A stretch of 64,000 nucleotides of DNA from Achromobacter sp. HZ34 (GTDB lineage Bacteria > Pseudomonadota > Gammaproteobacteria > Burkholderiales > Burkholderiaceae_B): positions 744,001-808,000 of the forward strand of contig NZ_NJIX01000001.1 in assembly GCF_002209485.1 (NCBI RefSeq). The letters are read 5' to 3'. The notes below the pieces were generated by a model, which made no database searches, was not told the origin of the DNA, and saw only the letters and a program-made list of their open reading frames with translations. Position numbers and translations under genes: made by a program. This document shows, one piece after another, positions 9,511 to 19,271 of the stretch (its first letter is position 1; each line of letters begins with the position of its first letter).

Positions 9511-10500
9511 TTACGGCAGCGTGATGTGCCGTTGCTCGATCAAGGTGCCCCACTTGCGGCTTTCCTCGGCGGCGTACGCGACGTAGGCCTGCGGCGGGCC
9601 GGCGGTCAACTCATAGCCCTGCGCGGCCAGCTGCCTGGCCAGCTTGGGATCCGCCAGGCTCTGATTGAGCGCGGTATTCAGTTTCTGCACGACGGCATCC
9701 GGCGTGCTCGCCGGCACGAACAGCCCGAAGGTGGTGAGCGACTCGAAACCCGGCACGCCCGATTCGGCCAGCGTGGGCACGTCCGGCAGCAAGGGCGCGC
9801 GATTGGCGCCGCTGGTCCCCAGCGCGCGCAGCTTGCCGGCATGGATCAAAGGCTCGGCCACGCTGATGTCGACGAAACCCACTTCGGTCTGTCCGCCCAG
9901 CAGCGCCTGCACGGCCGGCGCACCGCCCCGGTAGGGAACGTGCATCATGTTGATGCCGGTGGTGGACATCAAGAGTTCGGTGGCCAGATGGCTGGACCCG
10001 CCCACGCCGGACGACGCATAGTTGATCACGCCGGGCTTGGCCTTGGCCGCTTTGACCAGATCCGCCACTGTCTTGTACGGCGCGCCCGGCTGCACGCACA
10101 GCACCTGCTGGTTCGCCCCTATCATGCCGATGGGGCGGAAGTCCTTCTTCAGGTCGTACGGCAGGTCATGGTAGAAATGCGGCGCGATGGCGAAGGTGCT
10201 GTTGGTGCCCAGCAGCAAGGTGTAGCCATCGCCCGGAGCACGCGCCACCTGGGCGTAGCCTATGGTACCCGTGGCGCCCGGCTTGTTTTCCACCACGATG
10301 GCCCCGTCCAGGCGCTTGCCCATGCCCTCCGCCAGCAGACGGCCCAACATGTCGGTGGATCCGCCCACCGACCAGGGGACGATCATGCGTATCGGGCGCG
10401 CGGGATAGTCCTCGGCGCGGGCCTGGTCGGCGCCGGCCAGGCCGACCAGACAGACTGCGGCGGCAAGCAGCGCGCTTGCGGTTCGGCGTAGCGTACGCAT
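9511..10500 (-). CDS. Bug-family (TctC-like) periplasmic solute-binding protein
   Basis: A 329-residue exported protein. A Sec signal peptide (MRTLRRTASALLAAAVCLVG, cleavage likely after ADQARA) precedes the Bug core: YPARPIRMIVPWSVGGSTDM, then VVENKPGATGTIGYAQVA and APGDGYTLLLGTNS. Bug proteins bind small carboxylated ligands (tricarboxylates, dicarboxylates, nicotinate, amino acids) in the periplasm for tripartite tricarboxylate transporters. No TctA or TctB membrane gene is nearby, so this is an orphan receptor, as is usual in Bordetella. It precedes the flavin reductase gene. The 283-bp gap upstream (10501-10783) contains no gene that I can support. Ligand unknown. Confidence 0.92.
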   Translation of the reverse strand: MRTLRRTASALLAAAVCLVGLAGADQARAEDYPARPIRMIVPWSVGGSTDMLGRLLAEGMGKRLDGAIVVENKPGATGTIGYAQVARAPGDGYTLLLGTNSTFAIAPHFYHDLPYDLKKDFRPIGMIGANQQVLCVQPGAPYKTVADLVKAAKAKPGVINYASSGVGGSSHLATELLMSTTGINMMHVPYRGGAPAVQALLGGQTEVGFVDISVAEPLIHAGKLRALGTSGANRAPLLPDVPTLAESGVPGFESLTTFGLFVPASTPDAVVQKLNTALNQSLADPKLARQLAAQGYELTAGPPQAYVAYAAEESRKWGTLIEQRHITLP

Positions 10501-10783
10501 TGGATGAAGCCCCTTGTTTCTGGTTTGGGACCGCCGGCGGCGCGCGCCGGGGTGTTCCTTGCCTCAACTATCGCCGCGGGGCGAAAGGCCGCACAAATGA
10601 AAAAATCCAATGCTTTTATCGATCCGCCTGAACAATCCCGCGATGCACCGTCCCTTATGGCGATGCACCATGAAATGCGCCGCCTTGGCGCGCGGCGGCA
10701 CAGCGGCGGGGCACGGCGCGGGGTAGCGCCGCCGCGGCAACGGCAGGCTGGGGCCCGCTCCGGGGTGACGAAGGATGGCGCCT

Positions 10784-12448
10784 CTAACCCGCCGCCAGGA
10801 AGCGGTTCAGCACATTGCGCGTGATGCCCTGGGTGTAGGCGCAATTGCGGGTCAGGCCCATGATCCATTCGCAGCTGCCCGCGGTGAACACTTCGCCCTT
10901 GCCGCGGGTGAACGACACGATGACGCCGCAACCGTATTTGTAGCGCTCGATCGCTTCCGGACTGTCGTCGCCGCACAGGGCCATGGTACGGCGCGCCGCG
11001 CCGTCGGCCTTGATGTAATAGCGGAAGCCCTCGCCATCGTGCATTTCCTCGTCGTGCACGGCCGGCGACAGCGCCAGGATCTCCGTGCCTTGCGGCACGC
11101 CGTCCTCGTAGGTCGGGTAAGGCAGGCCATGGCGGAAGGTGTATTCCACCCCGTCCACCTCATAGGCGAAGATGCCCGCTTCCGCTCCGAGCACGTCGCC
11201 GTAATGCATGTCCAGGCCGGCGAAGGCCCAATGGCGCGGGCGATACACCGTGAAGCCCTTGCTGGCGCGCGGCGCGAAACCGCCCCAGGACGAATAGGTG
11301 CCGCGCCAGCCATTGACACCGAAAGTCGTGGCGCCCGGCCAGTTCACGGACTGCTGCTCCCAGGCGCCCGTCAGGTAGGTGTTGTCCGGCCCGCCCGCCA
11401 CCGGATCCTCTGTGTCGGCGCGCGCCTTGTAGCAGACCTGGCGCCCGCCCTCGTCTTCCAGGCGGATCTGCCACATGAAGTTACCCGCGAAGCGCGCCAC
11501 CCGGCCGCCTCCGTCCACGTGGCGATCGATGGCTTCGCGCATCTGGCGCGTCCAGTACTCGTCATGGCCGGCGATCACCACGGTGCCGTAGGCGTCGAGC
11601 AACTCGGGGCGGTAATGCAGGTCGGTCTGCGTAATCAGATCGAAAGCATAGCCCTCGCGCTCGGCCCAGATGGCGAAATGGCGCTCGAACTGGGCCCAGC
11701 CGGACGACGCGTAATACTGGGCGTAGCCATTGGTGTAAGCCCATTCCTTGGTGGGATAACGGGGCGCGTCGCCGGCCGCGCGCGGTACCTCGTCGCACAG
11801 GCGTGGCGCGCCTGGCGGCAGCCACACCAGTCCACGGGTCCAGGGCCGTAGCGTGCTCAGCACGGGCGAGAACTGCTTGCCGTTCGGCCCATCGATGCCG
11901 TCGTAGGAATTGGCGCCGCCCCAGTCGTTATAGGCCGTCCAGGTCGAGGTGGACAGCAGGAACAGGAAGCGCCCTTTCTGCCGGGGCTGGGCCGCGGCGG
12001 GACGCACGACGAAGAAATGGTGCTGCAGGAAGCGCGATCCATCGGCCCGCGCGCACCAGGCGGCCACCCGATAGAAACCGCTGGCCGCATCCCCCGGCAC
12101 CGTCCAGCGATGCACTTCGGGCCAGCCACAGCCGTTGCGATACGCCTGCGGCGGCATGGGCGCGAACTCACCCGCCAGCTCGTCGCGCGCATGCACGCAG
12201 TCCGGTGTCACGCCGTCGCGCCAGATCTCCAGGCTGAAGCGGGGCGCCGTGCTCGATCCGTGGAAGACCACCGTATCGCCCGGCGCGTACGACATCGCGT
12301 CCGTATAGACATACACCTCGGGCAAGGCGGGATCCTCGCGCGGCGCCTCGTACCAGTGCGACACATGCCATCCCTGGTCCGGATGCATGACACTGGTGGG
12401 ACGAGGACGCTGGTTGAAGGCACCGAACTCCGGACGGGCGCGAGACAT
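10784..12448 (-). CDS. N,N-dimethylformamidase large-subunit-like hydrolase
   Basis: A 554-residue protein resembling the C-terminal part of the beta subunit of N,N-dimethylformamidase. Features include an N-terminal beta-sandwich-like region with YAPGDTVVFHGSS, then FLFLLSTSTWTAYNDWGGANS, IAGHDEYWTRQMREAIDRHV (residues 293-312), RVARFAGNFMWQIRLE and a C-terminal VSFTRGKGEVFTAGSCEWIMG. In the characterised enzyme a tyrosine- and glutamate-ligated iron hydrolyses the amide; HDEYW here is a candidate for part of that site, but I cannot assign ligands with certainty. No small alpha subunit gene is visible. It is the last gene of the peptide-type ABC operon (12-bp gap; AAGGA before the ATG), so its substrate is probably what the transporter brings in. 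No signal peptide is seen, which suggests a cytoplasmic enzyme. Confidence 0.72.
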   Translation of the reverse strand: MSRARPEFGAFNQRPRPTSVMHPDQGWHVSHWYEAPREDPALPEVYVYTDAMSYAPGDTVVFHGSSTAPRFSLEIWRDGVTPDCVHARDELAGEFAPMPPQAYRNGCGWPEVHRWTVPGDAASGFYRVAAWCARADGSRFLQHHFFVVRPAAAQPRQKGRFLFLLSTSTWTAYNDWGGANSYDGIDGPNGKQFSPVLSTLRPWTRGLVWLPPGAPRLCDEVPRAAGDAPRYPTKEWAYTNGYAQYYASSGWAQFERHFAIWAEREGYAFDLITQTDLHYRPELLDAYGTVVIAGHDEYWTRQMREAIDRHVDGGGRVARFAGNFMWQIRLEDEGGRQVCYKARADTEDPVAGGPDNTYLTGAWEQQSVNWPGATTFGVNGWRGTYSSWGGFAPRASKGFTVYRPRHWAFAGLDMHYGDVLGAEAGIFAYEVDGVEYTFRHGLPYPTYEDGVPQGTEILALSPAVHDEEMHDGEGFRYYIKADGAARRTMALCGDDSPEAIERYKYGCGVIVSFTRGKGEVFTAGSCEWIMGLTRNCAYTQGITRNVLNRFLAAG

Positions 12449-12460
12449 GACTCGGATTCC

Positions 12461-13560
12461 TTACAGTGAGGAGGATCCCGGCACGGCCGGGGTGATGGTT
12501 TCATGGAAATGGCAGGCAACCTGCCACCCCGCTTCGACTTCGCGCAGGCGCGGCTTTTCCACGCGGCAACGTTCGGCGGCATGCGGACAGCGTGGGGCCA
12601 GGCTGCAACCCGCGGGCTTGTTCAGCACGCTCAGCAATTCGCCCTTGATGGGCGGCTGGCGCGGCCGGCCCACCTCGGGCCTGGGCACGGCCTGCAGCAG
12701 GGCCTGGGTGTACGGGTGGCGGGGCCGGGCGTAAAGCGCGCGCTTCTCGCCTATCTCCACCACCTCGCCGGCGTACAGCACGGCCACCCGCTGCGAGATG
12801 GCCCGCACCAGCGCCAGATCGTGGGCGATGAACAGGTAGCTGAGGCCCAGCTTGTCCTGCAGATCCATCAGCAGGTTGACGATCTGCGCCTGCATGGACA
12901 CATCCAGCGACGCCACCGCCTCGTCGCACACGACGAAGTCAGGATTCAGCGCCAGCGCGCGGGCGATGACGATACGCTGGCGCTGCCCCCCTGAGAACTC
13001 GTGCGGGAAACGGCTGGCGAAGGACGGCGGCAAACCCACCATGTCGAACAGTTCGGCGATGCGTTCCGCCCGGGCCTTGCTATCCAGCTTGCCGGCGATG
13101 TCGATCGGTTCGGCCACGGCATCGCCTACCCGCATGCGGGGGTTCAGCGATGAGTATGGATCCTGGAAGACGAATTGCAGGCGGTGCCGTACCGCCTTCA
13201 GATTGCCGGGGCCTGCCTTGCCCGCGATGGAATTGCCGAACAGGCGGATGTCGCCCGCCGACGGCGGCAGCAGGCCTATCATCATGCGGCCTATGGTCGA
13301 CTTGCCGGAGCCGGATTCGCCCACCAGGCCCAGCGTCTCGCCCAGGCCGATGTCGAAACTGACGTTATCGACGGCGCGCAGCACGGCGTGGCCGGCGCTG
13401 CGTCCGAGCTTGAAATCGCGCGTCAGGCCGTCGACCTGGACAATGGGTGCGTGAACCGCCGGTGCTTGAACCGCCGGTGCTTGAACCGCGGTGGCTTGAA
13501 CCGCGGTGGCTTGAACGACGTGGGCTTGAACTGCGGGGGCTTGAACTTCCGGTGCCTGGC

Positions 13561-13564
<4 letters not shown>
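12461..13564 (-). CDS. Peptide/nickel-type ABC transporter ATP-binding protein (OppF/DppF-like)
   Basis: A 367-residue ATPase subunit with Walker A GESGSGKS, signature FSGGQRQRI, Walker B DFVVCDEAVASLD and the C-terminal oligopeptide-transporter extension with clustered cysteines (CSLAPRCPHAAERC). It pairs with the other ATPase encoded just upstream to drive import. The start overlaps the upstream stop codon (ATGA). The first 42 residues are unusual: seven near-identical five-residue units of the VQAPA/VQATA kind, coded by a 15-bp tandem repeat, stand before the true ABC domain, which begins at IVQVDGLTRDF. Such a leader is not part of the family. Substrate is not defined; the family covers peptides, opines, nickel and amides. 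Confidence 0.92.
13448..13556. repeat. 15-bp tandem repeat inside the OppF/DppF-like gene
   Basis: Seven units of about 15 bp, each containing TTGAAC or GTGAAC on the plus strand (TGAAC at 13452, 13467, 13482, 13497, 13512, 13527 and 13542). The length is a multiple of three, so the frame is kept and the repeat encodes the Val-Gln-Ala-Pro/Thr-Ala leader of the ATPase. Confidence 0.9.
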
Positions 13565-14594
<1,030 letters not shown>

Positions 14595-14595
<1 letters not shown>

Positions 14596-15548
14596 CAGTT
14601 GCCCTCCACTTTCAGGCGCGGGTCCAGGACATCGCGCAGCCCGTCGCCCAGCAGATTGATGGCCAGCGCCGACAGGCTGATGGCCAGCCCGGGAAACAGC
14701 ATGATCCACCACGACTCCACGGCGTAGTCGCGCCCTTCCGCGATGATGTTGCCCCAGCTGGGCGTGGGCGGCGGTGGCCCGATGCCCAGGTAGCTGAGCG
14801 TCGCTTCGGCCAGGATGGCATACGCGAACACGAAGGTCAGCGACACCAGCAAGGGCGCGAGCGTGTTGGGCAGGATGTGCCGCGTAAGGATGCGCCAGGC
14901 CCCGGCGCCGCTGATGCGCGCGGCGTCGACATAGTCAAGCCGCCGGATCACCAGCACCGACGCGCGCACGATACGGGCGGTGCGCGGCACGTACGCACAG
15001 GACAGGGCGATGATGACGCTATGCACCTGCGGCCCCAGCACGGCATTGATGCCGATGGCCAGCAGGATGGCGGGAAAGGCCAGCAGCGCATCCATGAAAC
15101 GCATCAGGATGGAATCCAGCCGGGAGAAATAGCCCGCCATCATGCCCACCACCGCGCCGCCGATGGCCGACAGGATGGCCACGCTGAAGCCTATCCACAG
15201 CGACAGCCGCGCGCCATACAGCACCCGGGTGTAGACGTCGCGGCCGTATTGGTCGGCCCCGAAGGGCAATTCAGCCGACGGCGCATGGAAGCGATTGACG
15301 ATCTGCATGGACAGCGGATCGCCCGAGCTGATGAAGGGTGCCAACAGCGCGGCGGCGACGATCAGCAGCAGCACCACGGCACCGATGCGGAAGGAGCGAT
15401 GCCGCCACAGGCGCTTGAGCACGCGGGTACGCGGTTGCGCGGGCGTGAGTTCAAGCTGGCCATGGGTTTGGCTCTGTGCCAGGGCCTGGGCCAGGTCGTG
15501 CTCCTGGGTCTGGCTGCGTTTCGCCTTGTCGATGACGGCATCAGTCAT
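14595..15548 (-). CDS. Peptide/nickel-type ABC transporter permease (OppC/DppC-like)
   Basis: A 317-residue inner-membrane protein: a hydrophilic N-terminus of about 55 residues, the OppC_N-type helix ([20 protein letters not shown]), then the binding-protein-dependent permease domain with helices from about 110 on and the coupling motif region [19 protein letters not shown]. Start ATG 15548 overlaps the OppB-like stop by 8 bases; an upstream in-frame start at 15584 lies deeper inside that gene and is less likely. Confidence 0.92.
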
Positions 15549-16488
15549 AGCGCACCCGCGGATCCAGATAGGTGTAGAGCACATCGATCAGCACATTGAT
15601 CAACACGAAGGCGAAGCCCAGCAGCAGCATGGTGCCCTGCACCGTGGGGTAATCGCGCGACATGATGGCCTGCACCAGCAGGCGCCCCACGCCCGGCAAA
15701 GCGAACACCTGCTCCACCACGACCGATCCGCCGATCAGCAAGCTGAGGATGTAGCCCCCCACCGTCACCACCGACACCAGCGTATTGCGGAAGGCATGCT
15801 TGCCCACCGTGGCGAACTCCGACACCCCCTTGGCGCGCGCGGTCCGGACGAAATCCTGGTCGAGGATTTCCAACATTTCGGAACGCGTCATGCGCGCCAG
15901 GAAACCGATCTGGAACAAGGCCAGCACAATAGCCGGCTGTACCAGCGCGGCGAACCATTCACCGAAGCCCCCTTCGGCGATCGGCACATAACCGGCCGTC
16001 GGCAGCCAACCCAGATTGACGCTGAAAAGAATCACCGAGATGGTGCCCACCCAGAAACTGGGCACCGAGACTCCCAGCAGCGCGAAGCCCATGACGGCGG
16101 AATCCAGCCAGGAATTGCGCCAGTACGCGGCCACCATGCCCAGGCCCACGCCCACCGGCACCGTGATGATGAAGGCCACCAGCGCCAGCGAAAGCGTCAC
16201 CGGCAGACGCTCGGTCACCGCCTGCAGCACCGGCTGGTTCAACACCAGCGAATCACCGAAGTTGCCATGCGCCAGGTGCGTGAGCCATAGCCACAGCTGC
16301 TCCGGCAGCGGCCGGTCCAGCCCCAGGCCGTGGCGGATCGCGGCCACGGCATCCGGCCCGGCCTGGTCGCCGGCGATGATGACGGCCGGGTCGCCGGGCA
16401 GCATATGCATCAGGAAGAAGGTCAGGATCGCCACGATCAACATTACAGGCACTGCCTGGGCAATCCGCGCGGACACGTTGCGGTACAT
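15541..16488 (-). CDS. Peptide/nickel-type ABC transporter permease (OppB/DppB-like)
   Basis: A 315-residue inner-membrane permease with the usual N-terminal helix ([20 protein letters not shown], followed by HMLPGDPA), then the permease domain and the coupling segment [20 protein letters not shown]. Length is normal for OppB/DppB. It begins 12 bp after the binding-protein gene and overlaps the OppC-like gene, so the whole importer is one operon. Confidence 0.93.
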   Translation of the reverse strand: MYRNVSARIAQAVPVMLIVAILTFFLMHMLPGDPAVIIAGDQAGPDAVAAIRHGLGLDRPLPEQLWLWLTHLAHGNFGDSLVLNQPVLQAVTERLPVTLSLALVAFIITVPVGVGLGMVAAYWRNSWLDSAVMGFALLGVSVPSFWVGTISVILFSVNLGWLPTAGYVPIAEGGFGEWFAALVQPAIVLALFQIGFLARMTRSEMLEILDQDFVRTARAKGVSEFATVGKHAFRNTLVSVVTVGGYILSLLIGGSVVVEQVFALPGVGRLLVQAIMSRDYPTVQGTMLLLGFAFVLINVLIDVLYTYLDPRVRYD

Positions 16489-16500
16489 GGCCGTTGGTCC

Positions 16501-18066
16501 TTACTTGAGCCAGACGTTCCAGAAGTGATTCAAGTAATACGGCTCGAAGCCGCCCGCCTTGCGCGTGTTGATGACCTGGACGTTGCCGCGGTCGGCCACC
16601 TTGATCATGTAAGCCTGGTCCAGCACGCGCTGCTCGATGGTCAGCCAGGCTGCCTTGCGGCCGGCCAGGTCAGACGTCTTGTAGAACGTGTCGTAGGCGT
16701 CGTCCAGCACCTTGTCGTTCTTGACGTGCGGGAAGTTGTAGATCATTGCTTGCCACTGCTGCGGCCCCAGCAAGGGGTTGGCGCAGAAGGTGGTGGTCGA
16801 CAGGTTCCAGTTGCCCTTGCCCGACTGCATATTGGACGCATTGGTGGTCCAGTCGGTGATGTCCATCTTGGCGTTCATGCCGGCCTTCTTCAACTGCTCC
16901 GACAGCACCAGCAAGGCATCGCGCATGTAGTCGTAGTTGTTATTGGTCTGCAGCACGATGGCTTCGTTCTGATAGCCGGCCTGCTTGAGCAGCTCGCCGG
17001 CTTTCTTCGGATCATTCTGGTTGTAGCGCCCGTCGGTGACCTCGCCCCCGTAATAGGGCCCGTCCGGATAGACCATCGAATGATTCTTGCGCGACGCGCC
17101 TATCACTTTCATGATGTCGTCGACATGCACCGCCGTGCGTATCGCCTGGCGTACCTCCACCTTGTCGGTGGGCGGCTGCTGCGTATTGACGATGAAATAC
17201 TGCTGGCAGGCCGGATACGTCGTGAACGACTCCAGGTATTTCATCGGCTTCAGGCGCGCCAGCAATTCCGGCGCGATGGCGGCGGTGAACACGGCCTCGC
17301 CCGTCTGCATGGCCGCGACGCGGGCATTGGCTTCAGGCACGAAGTTGAAACGCACCGTGTCCACGTAAGCCGTGCGCTTGCCGGCCAGACCATCGGGCCC
17401 GCTGGCGCTGTCGTCGGCGCTGTACTTGTCGAAGCGCTGCAGCGTCAGGTAGCTGTCCTTGACCCACTGCCCCAGCTTGAACGGCCCGGTGCCGATGACA
17501 TCCACGCCGCGCGCCGGCTTGTCTTTTTCTTCGGCCGGCAGGATCACGAAGGGATAGACGGGCGTCTTCAGCACATCCAGGAAGACGGCATTGGGATGCT
17601 TGAGATGAATGATGAAGGTATCGGCGTCCGGCGTCTCGTAGTCCGCCACATCGTCGAGCACGGACTTGTTGGGGCTGACGCGGGCATAACGTTCGAAGGT
17701 GGCCTTGACGTCGGCCGACGTCATGACCTTGCCGTTATGGAAGTTGACGCCCTTGCGCAGGATGAAGGTGTAGGTCTTGTTGTCGTCGCTGGCCTTGGCC
17801 TCGCGCGCCAGCATGGGCTTGGCGTTGTACTTGCCGTCCATGGCCACCAGCCCTTCGTACAGATGGTGGACCACTTCCAGGTCGACCATGCTGGCCGCCA
17901 CCTGGGGGTCCAGCGTGTTGGGACCGGACAGGTCGGCGTAGACCAGCGTGCCGCCCTTCTTCGGCACGTCGTCCGCCGCCTGGGCCACTTTGGCCGTCGG
18001 TACCGCCGCGACCAGGGATAGCGCGCCGGAGAGCGCCGCGATAGTCAGTGTGCGTTGCAGAACCAT
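16501..18066 (-). CDS. Peptide-type ABC transporter substrate-binding protein (SBP_bac_5)
   Basis: A 521-residue periplasmic receptor of the DppA/OppA family. A Sec signal peptide (about 1-30; MVLQRTLTIAALSGALSLVA, cleavage likely after KVAQA) precedes the mature protein with GGTLVYADLSGPNTLDPQVA and YNAKPMLAREAKASDDNKTY, typical of the family. It is the first gene of the leftward operon; AAGGGG stands 7 bases before the ATG. A palindrome shared with the rightward arm of the locus lies about 32 bp upstream of the start. The ligand is unknown; context with an amide hydrolase suggests an amide- or amine-bearing molecule, which is inference. Confidence 0.93.
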   Translation of the reverse strand: MVLQRTLTIAALSGALSLVAAVPTAKVAQAADDVPKKGGTLVYADLSGPNTLDPQVAASMVDLEVVHHLYEGLVAMDGKYNAKPMLAREAKASDDNKTYTFILRKGVNFHNGKVMTSADVKATFERYARVSPNKSVLDDVADYETPDADTFIIHLKHPNAVFLDVLKTPVYPFVILPAEEKDKPARGVDVIGTGPFKLGQWVKDSYLTLQRFDKYSADDSASGPDGLAGKRTAYVDTVRFNFVPEANARVAAMQTGEAVFTAAIAPELLARLKPMKYLESFTTYPACQQYFIVNTQQPPTDKVEVRQAIRTAVHVDDIMKVIGASRKNHSMVYPDGPYYGGEVTDGRYNQNDPKKAGELLKQAGYQNEAIVLQTNNNYDYMRDALLVLSEQLKKAGMNAKMDITDWTTNASNMQSGKGNWNLSTTTFCANPLLGPQQWQAMIYNFPHVKNDKVLDDAYDTFYKTSDLAGRKAAWLTIEQRVLDQAYMIKVADRGNVQVINTRKAGGFEPYYLNHFWNVWLK

Positions 18067-18097
18067 GCTTGAACCCCTTGCGGTTTAGAACGACCTA

Positions 18098-18125
18098 GCG
18101 AACACGATATATAATATATGGTGTT
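18098..18125. promoter_or_regulatory. Operator-like palindrome 1 in the GntR-centred locus
   Basis: Bases 18101-18125 form a near-perfect dyad: AACACGATATAT, a central A, then ATATATGGTGTT; 11 of 12 positions pair. Read towards the binding-protein gene, the last 24 bases (ending CGTGTTCGC at 18098) match 21 of 24 bases of the site at 19214-19237. It ends 32 bp before the ATG at 18066 and probably overlaps the promoter. The GntR/FCD protein encoded at 18344 is the obvious candidate binder. The rest of the 277-bp gap holds no visible gene. Confidence 0.7.
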
Positions 18126-18343
18126 TTTACAACCTGGGTCGATATCAGTAGTTCTACTAGGTCTGGTGCTTCGCCAACAGCAGAATCGGGGGTGTGTCCG
18201 GGGCTGCGCTCGGACACACTTCCTTGAGGCGATGGAGCCGGCGGCAAGCTTGCGGGCGCCCGGCGTGACCGGTCTGTCTTACTGCAAGCTGTCGCAGTCT
18301 GCCCACCTCCCTACAATAGCGCTACGTTTCACAAGCACACACC

Positions 18344-19096
18344 ATGGCAATCGAGCAAACGTCCGTCACCCGTACCAGCCTTACCGGCCAGGTGTACCGC
18401 ACCCTGCGCGACCGCCTGATGTCCGGCCGTTTCCAGCCTGGCGAGCGCCTGAAGATCAAGGAAATCGCCGCCGACCTGGAAGTCAGCGAAACGCCCGTGC
18501 GCGAAGCCATCCTGCTGCTGGCCAACGACGGCGCCATCGAGATGAAGGCGGGCTACTATTTCCTGACCCGGCGCCTGTCGCTGGCCGAGTACATGGAGAT
18601 CCGCCGCCTGCGCCTGCTGCTCGAACCCATGGCCGCGGTCGAAGCCCTGCCCCACGTCGACGCCGCCTTCCTCGCCGACCTCGAACGCACGCACGCCACG
18701 CTGGTCCAGGCCGAACTGGACAAGGACTATCCGCAGGCGGTGCAGTCGAATTTCGATTTTCACTTCCTGCTCTATCGCCGCTCCGGCATGGGGCAATTGA
18801 CGGACATCCTCGAACGCCTGTGGGTGCAGGCCGGGCCGCTGCTGAATTACCTGTATCCGCATGGCCACCCCACCTACCACGGCGACCACCAGCACCAGCA
18901 GATCATCGCGGCCATCAGGGCTCGCAATCCGCAGGCGCTCAAGACAGCGGTCGAACAGGACCTGATCGAGGGCGGCGAGCAGTTCATCAACTACCTTGCC
19001 AGCATCGACGGCAAGGACATCGAACCGGTCAAGAAATCCTCCACCAAATCGGTGCGGCGCGCGCCACGCAAGGTCGCCCCGTCAGCCAGGGACTGA
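18344..19096 (+). CDS. GntR-family transcriptional regulator (FCD/FadR subfamily)
   Basis: A 250-residue regulator. Residues about 10-75 are a GntR winged helix (LTGQVYRTLRDRLMSGRFQP, then GERLKIKEIAADLEVSETPV and REAI), and about 80-225 form the helical FCD effector domain (EYMEIRRLRLLLEPMAAVEA). The C-terminal 20 residues are Lys/Arg-rich and beyond the usual domain. FCD regulators normally repress catabolic operons until a small acid or sugar-acid ligand binds. The gene lies between two divergently oriented transcription units that share an operator-like sequence, so it probably controls both arms. No copy of the motif is seen directly before the gene itself apart from site 1, 218 bp upstream. 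Confidence 0.92.
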   Translation: MAIEQTSVTRTSLTGQVYRTLRDRLMSGRFQPGERLKIKEIAADLEVSETPVREAILLLANDGAIEMKAGYYFLTRRLSLAEYMEIRRLRLLLEPMAAVEALPHVDAAFLADLERTHATLVQAELDKDYPQAVQSNFDFHFLLYRRSGMGQLTDILERLWVQAGPLLNYLYPHGHPTYHGDHQHQQIIAAIRARNPQALKTAVEQDLIEGGEQFINYLASIDGKDIEPVKKSSTKSVRRAPRKVAPSARD

Positions 19097-19205
19097 CGCG
19101 CCAGCAAATAATCCCAGACCGGCGGCGGCGCGACGGTTTTCGCGCCTTCCGGACTGACGTTTCCAAGGCAGTGCAGACGCGGATCATCCTGTGCTTTACC
19201 GTTTA

Positions 19206-19237
19206 CGAACACATCATATATCATGTATCGTGTTCGC
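19206..19237. promoter_or_regulatory. Operator-like site 2 in the GntR-centred locus
   Basis: CGAACAC at 19206-19212 and GTGTTCG at 19230-19236 form a 7-bp inverted repeat around an AT-rich core (ATCATATATCATGTATC). The 24 bases 19214-19237 match site 1 at 21 positions when both are read towards their downstream gene. It ends 35 bp before the aminotransferase ATG. Confidence 0.7.
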
Positions 19238-19271
19238 ACCCAGCAGCTGAAACGCTCAGACAGGAAACGAG

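Noticed and set aside
10501-10783. A small gene in the 283-bp gap between the Bug and hydrolase genes
   Set aside because: Short frames exist, but none has a ribosome site with plausible composition; only G/C-rich inverted segments are seen.
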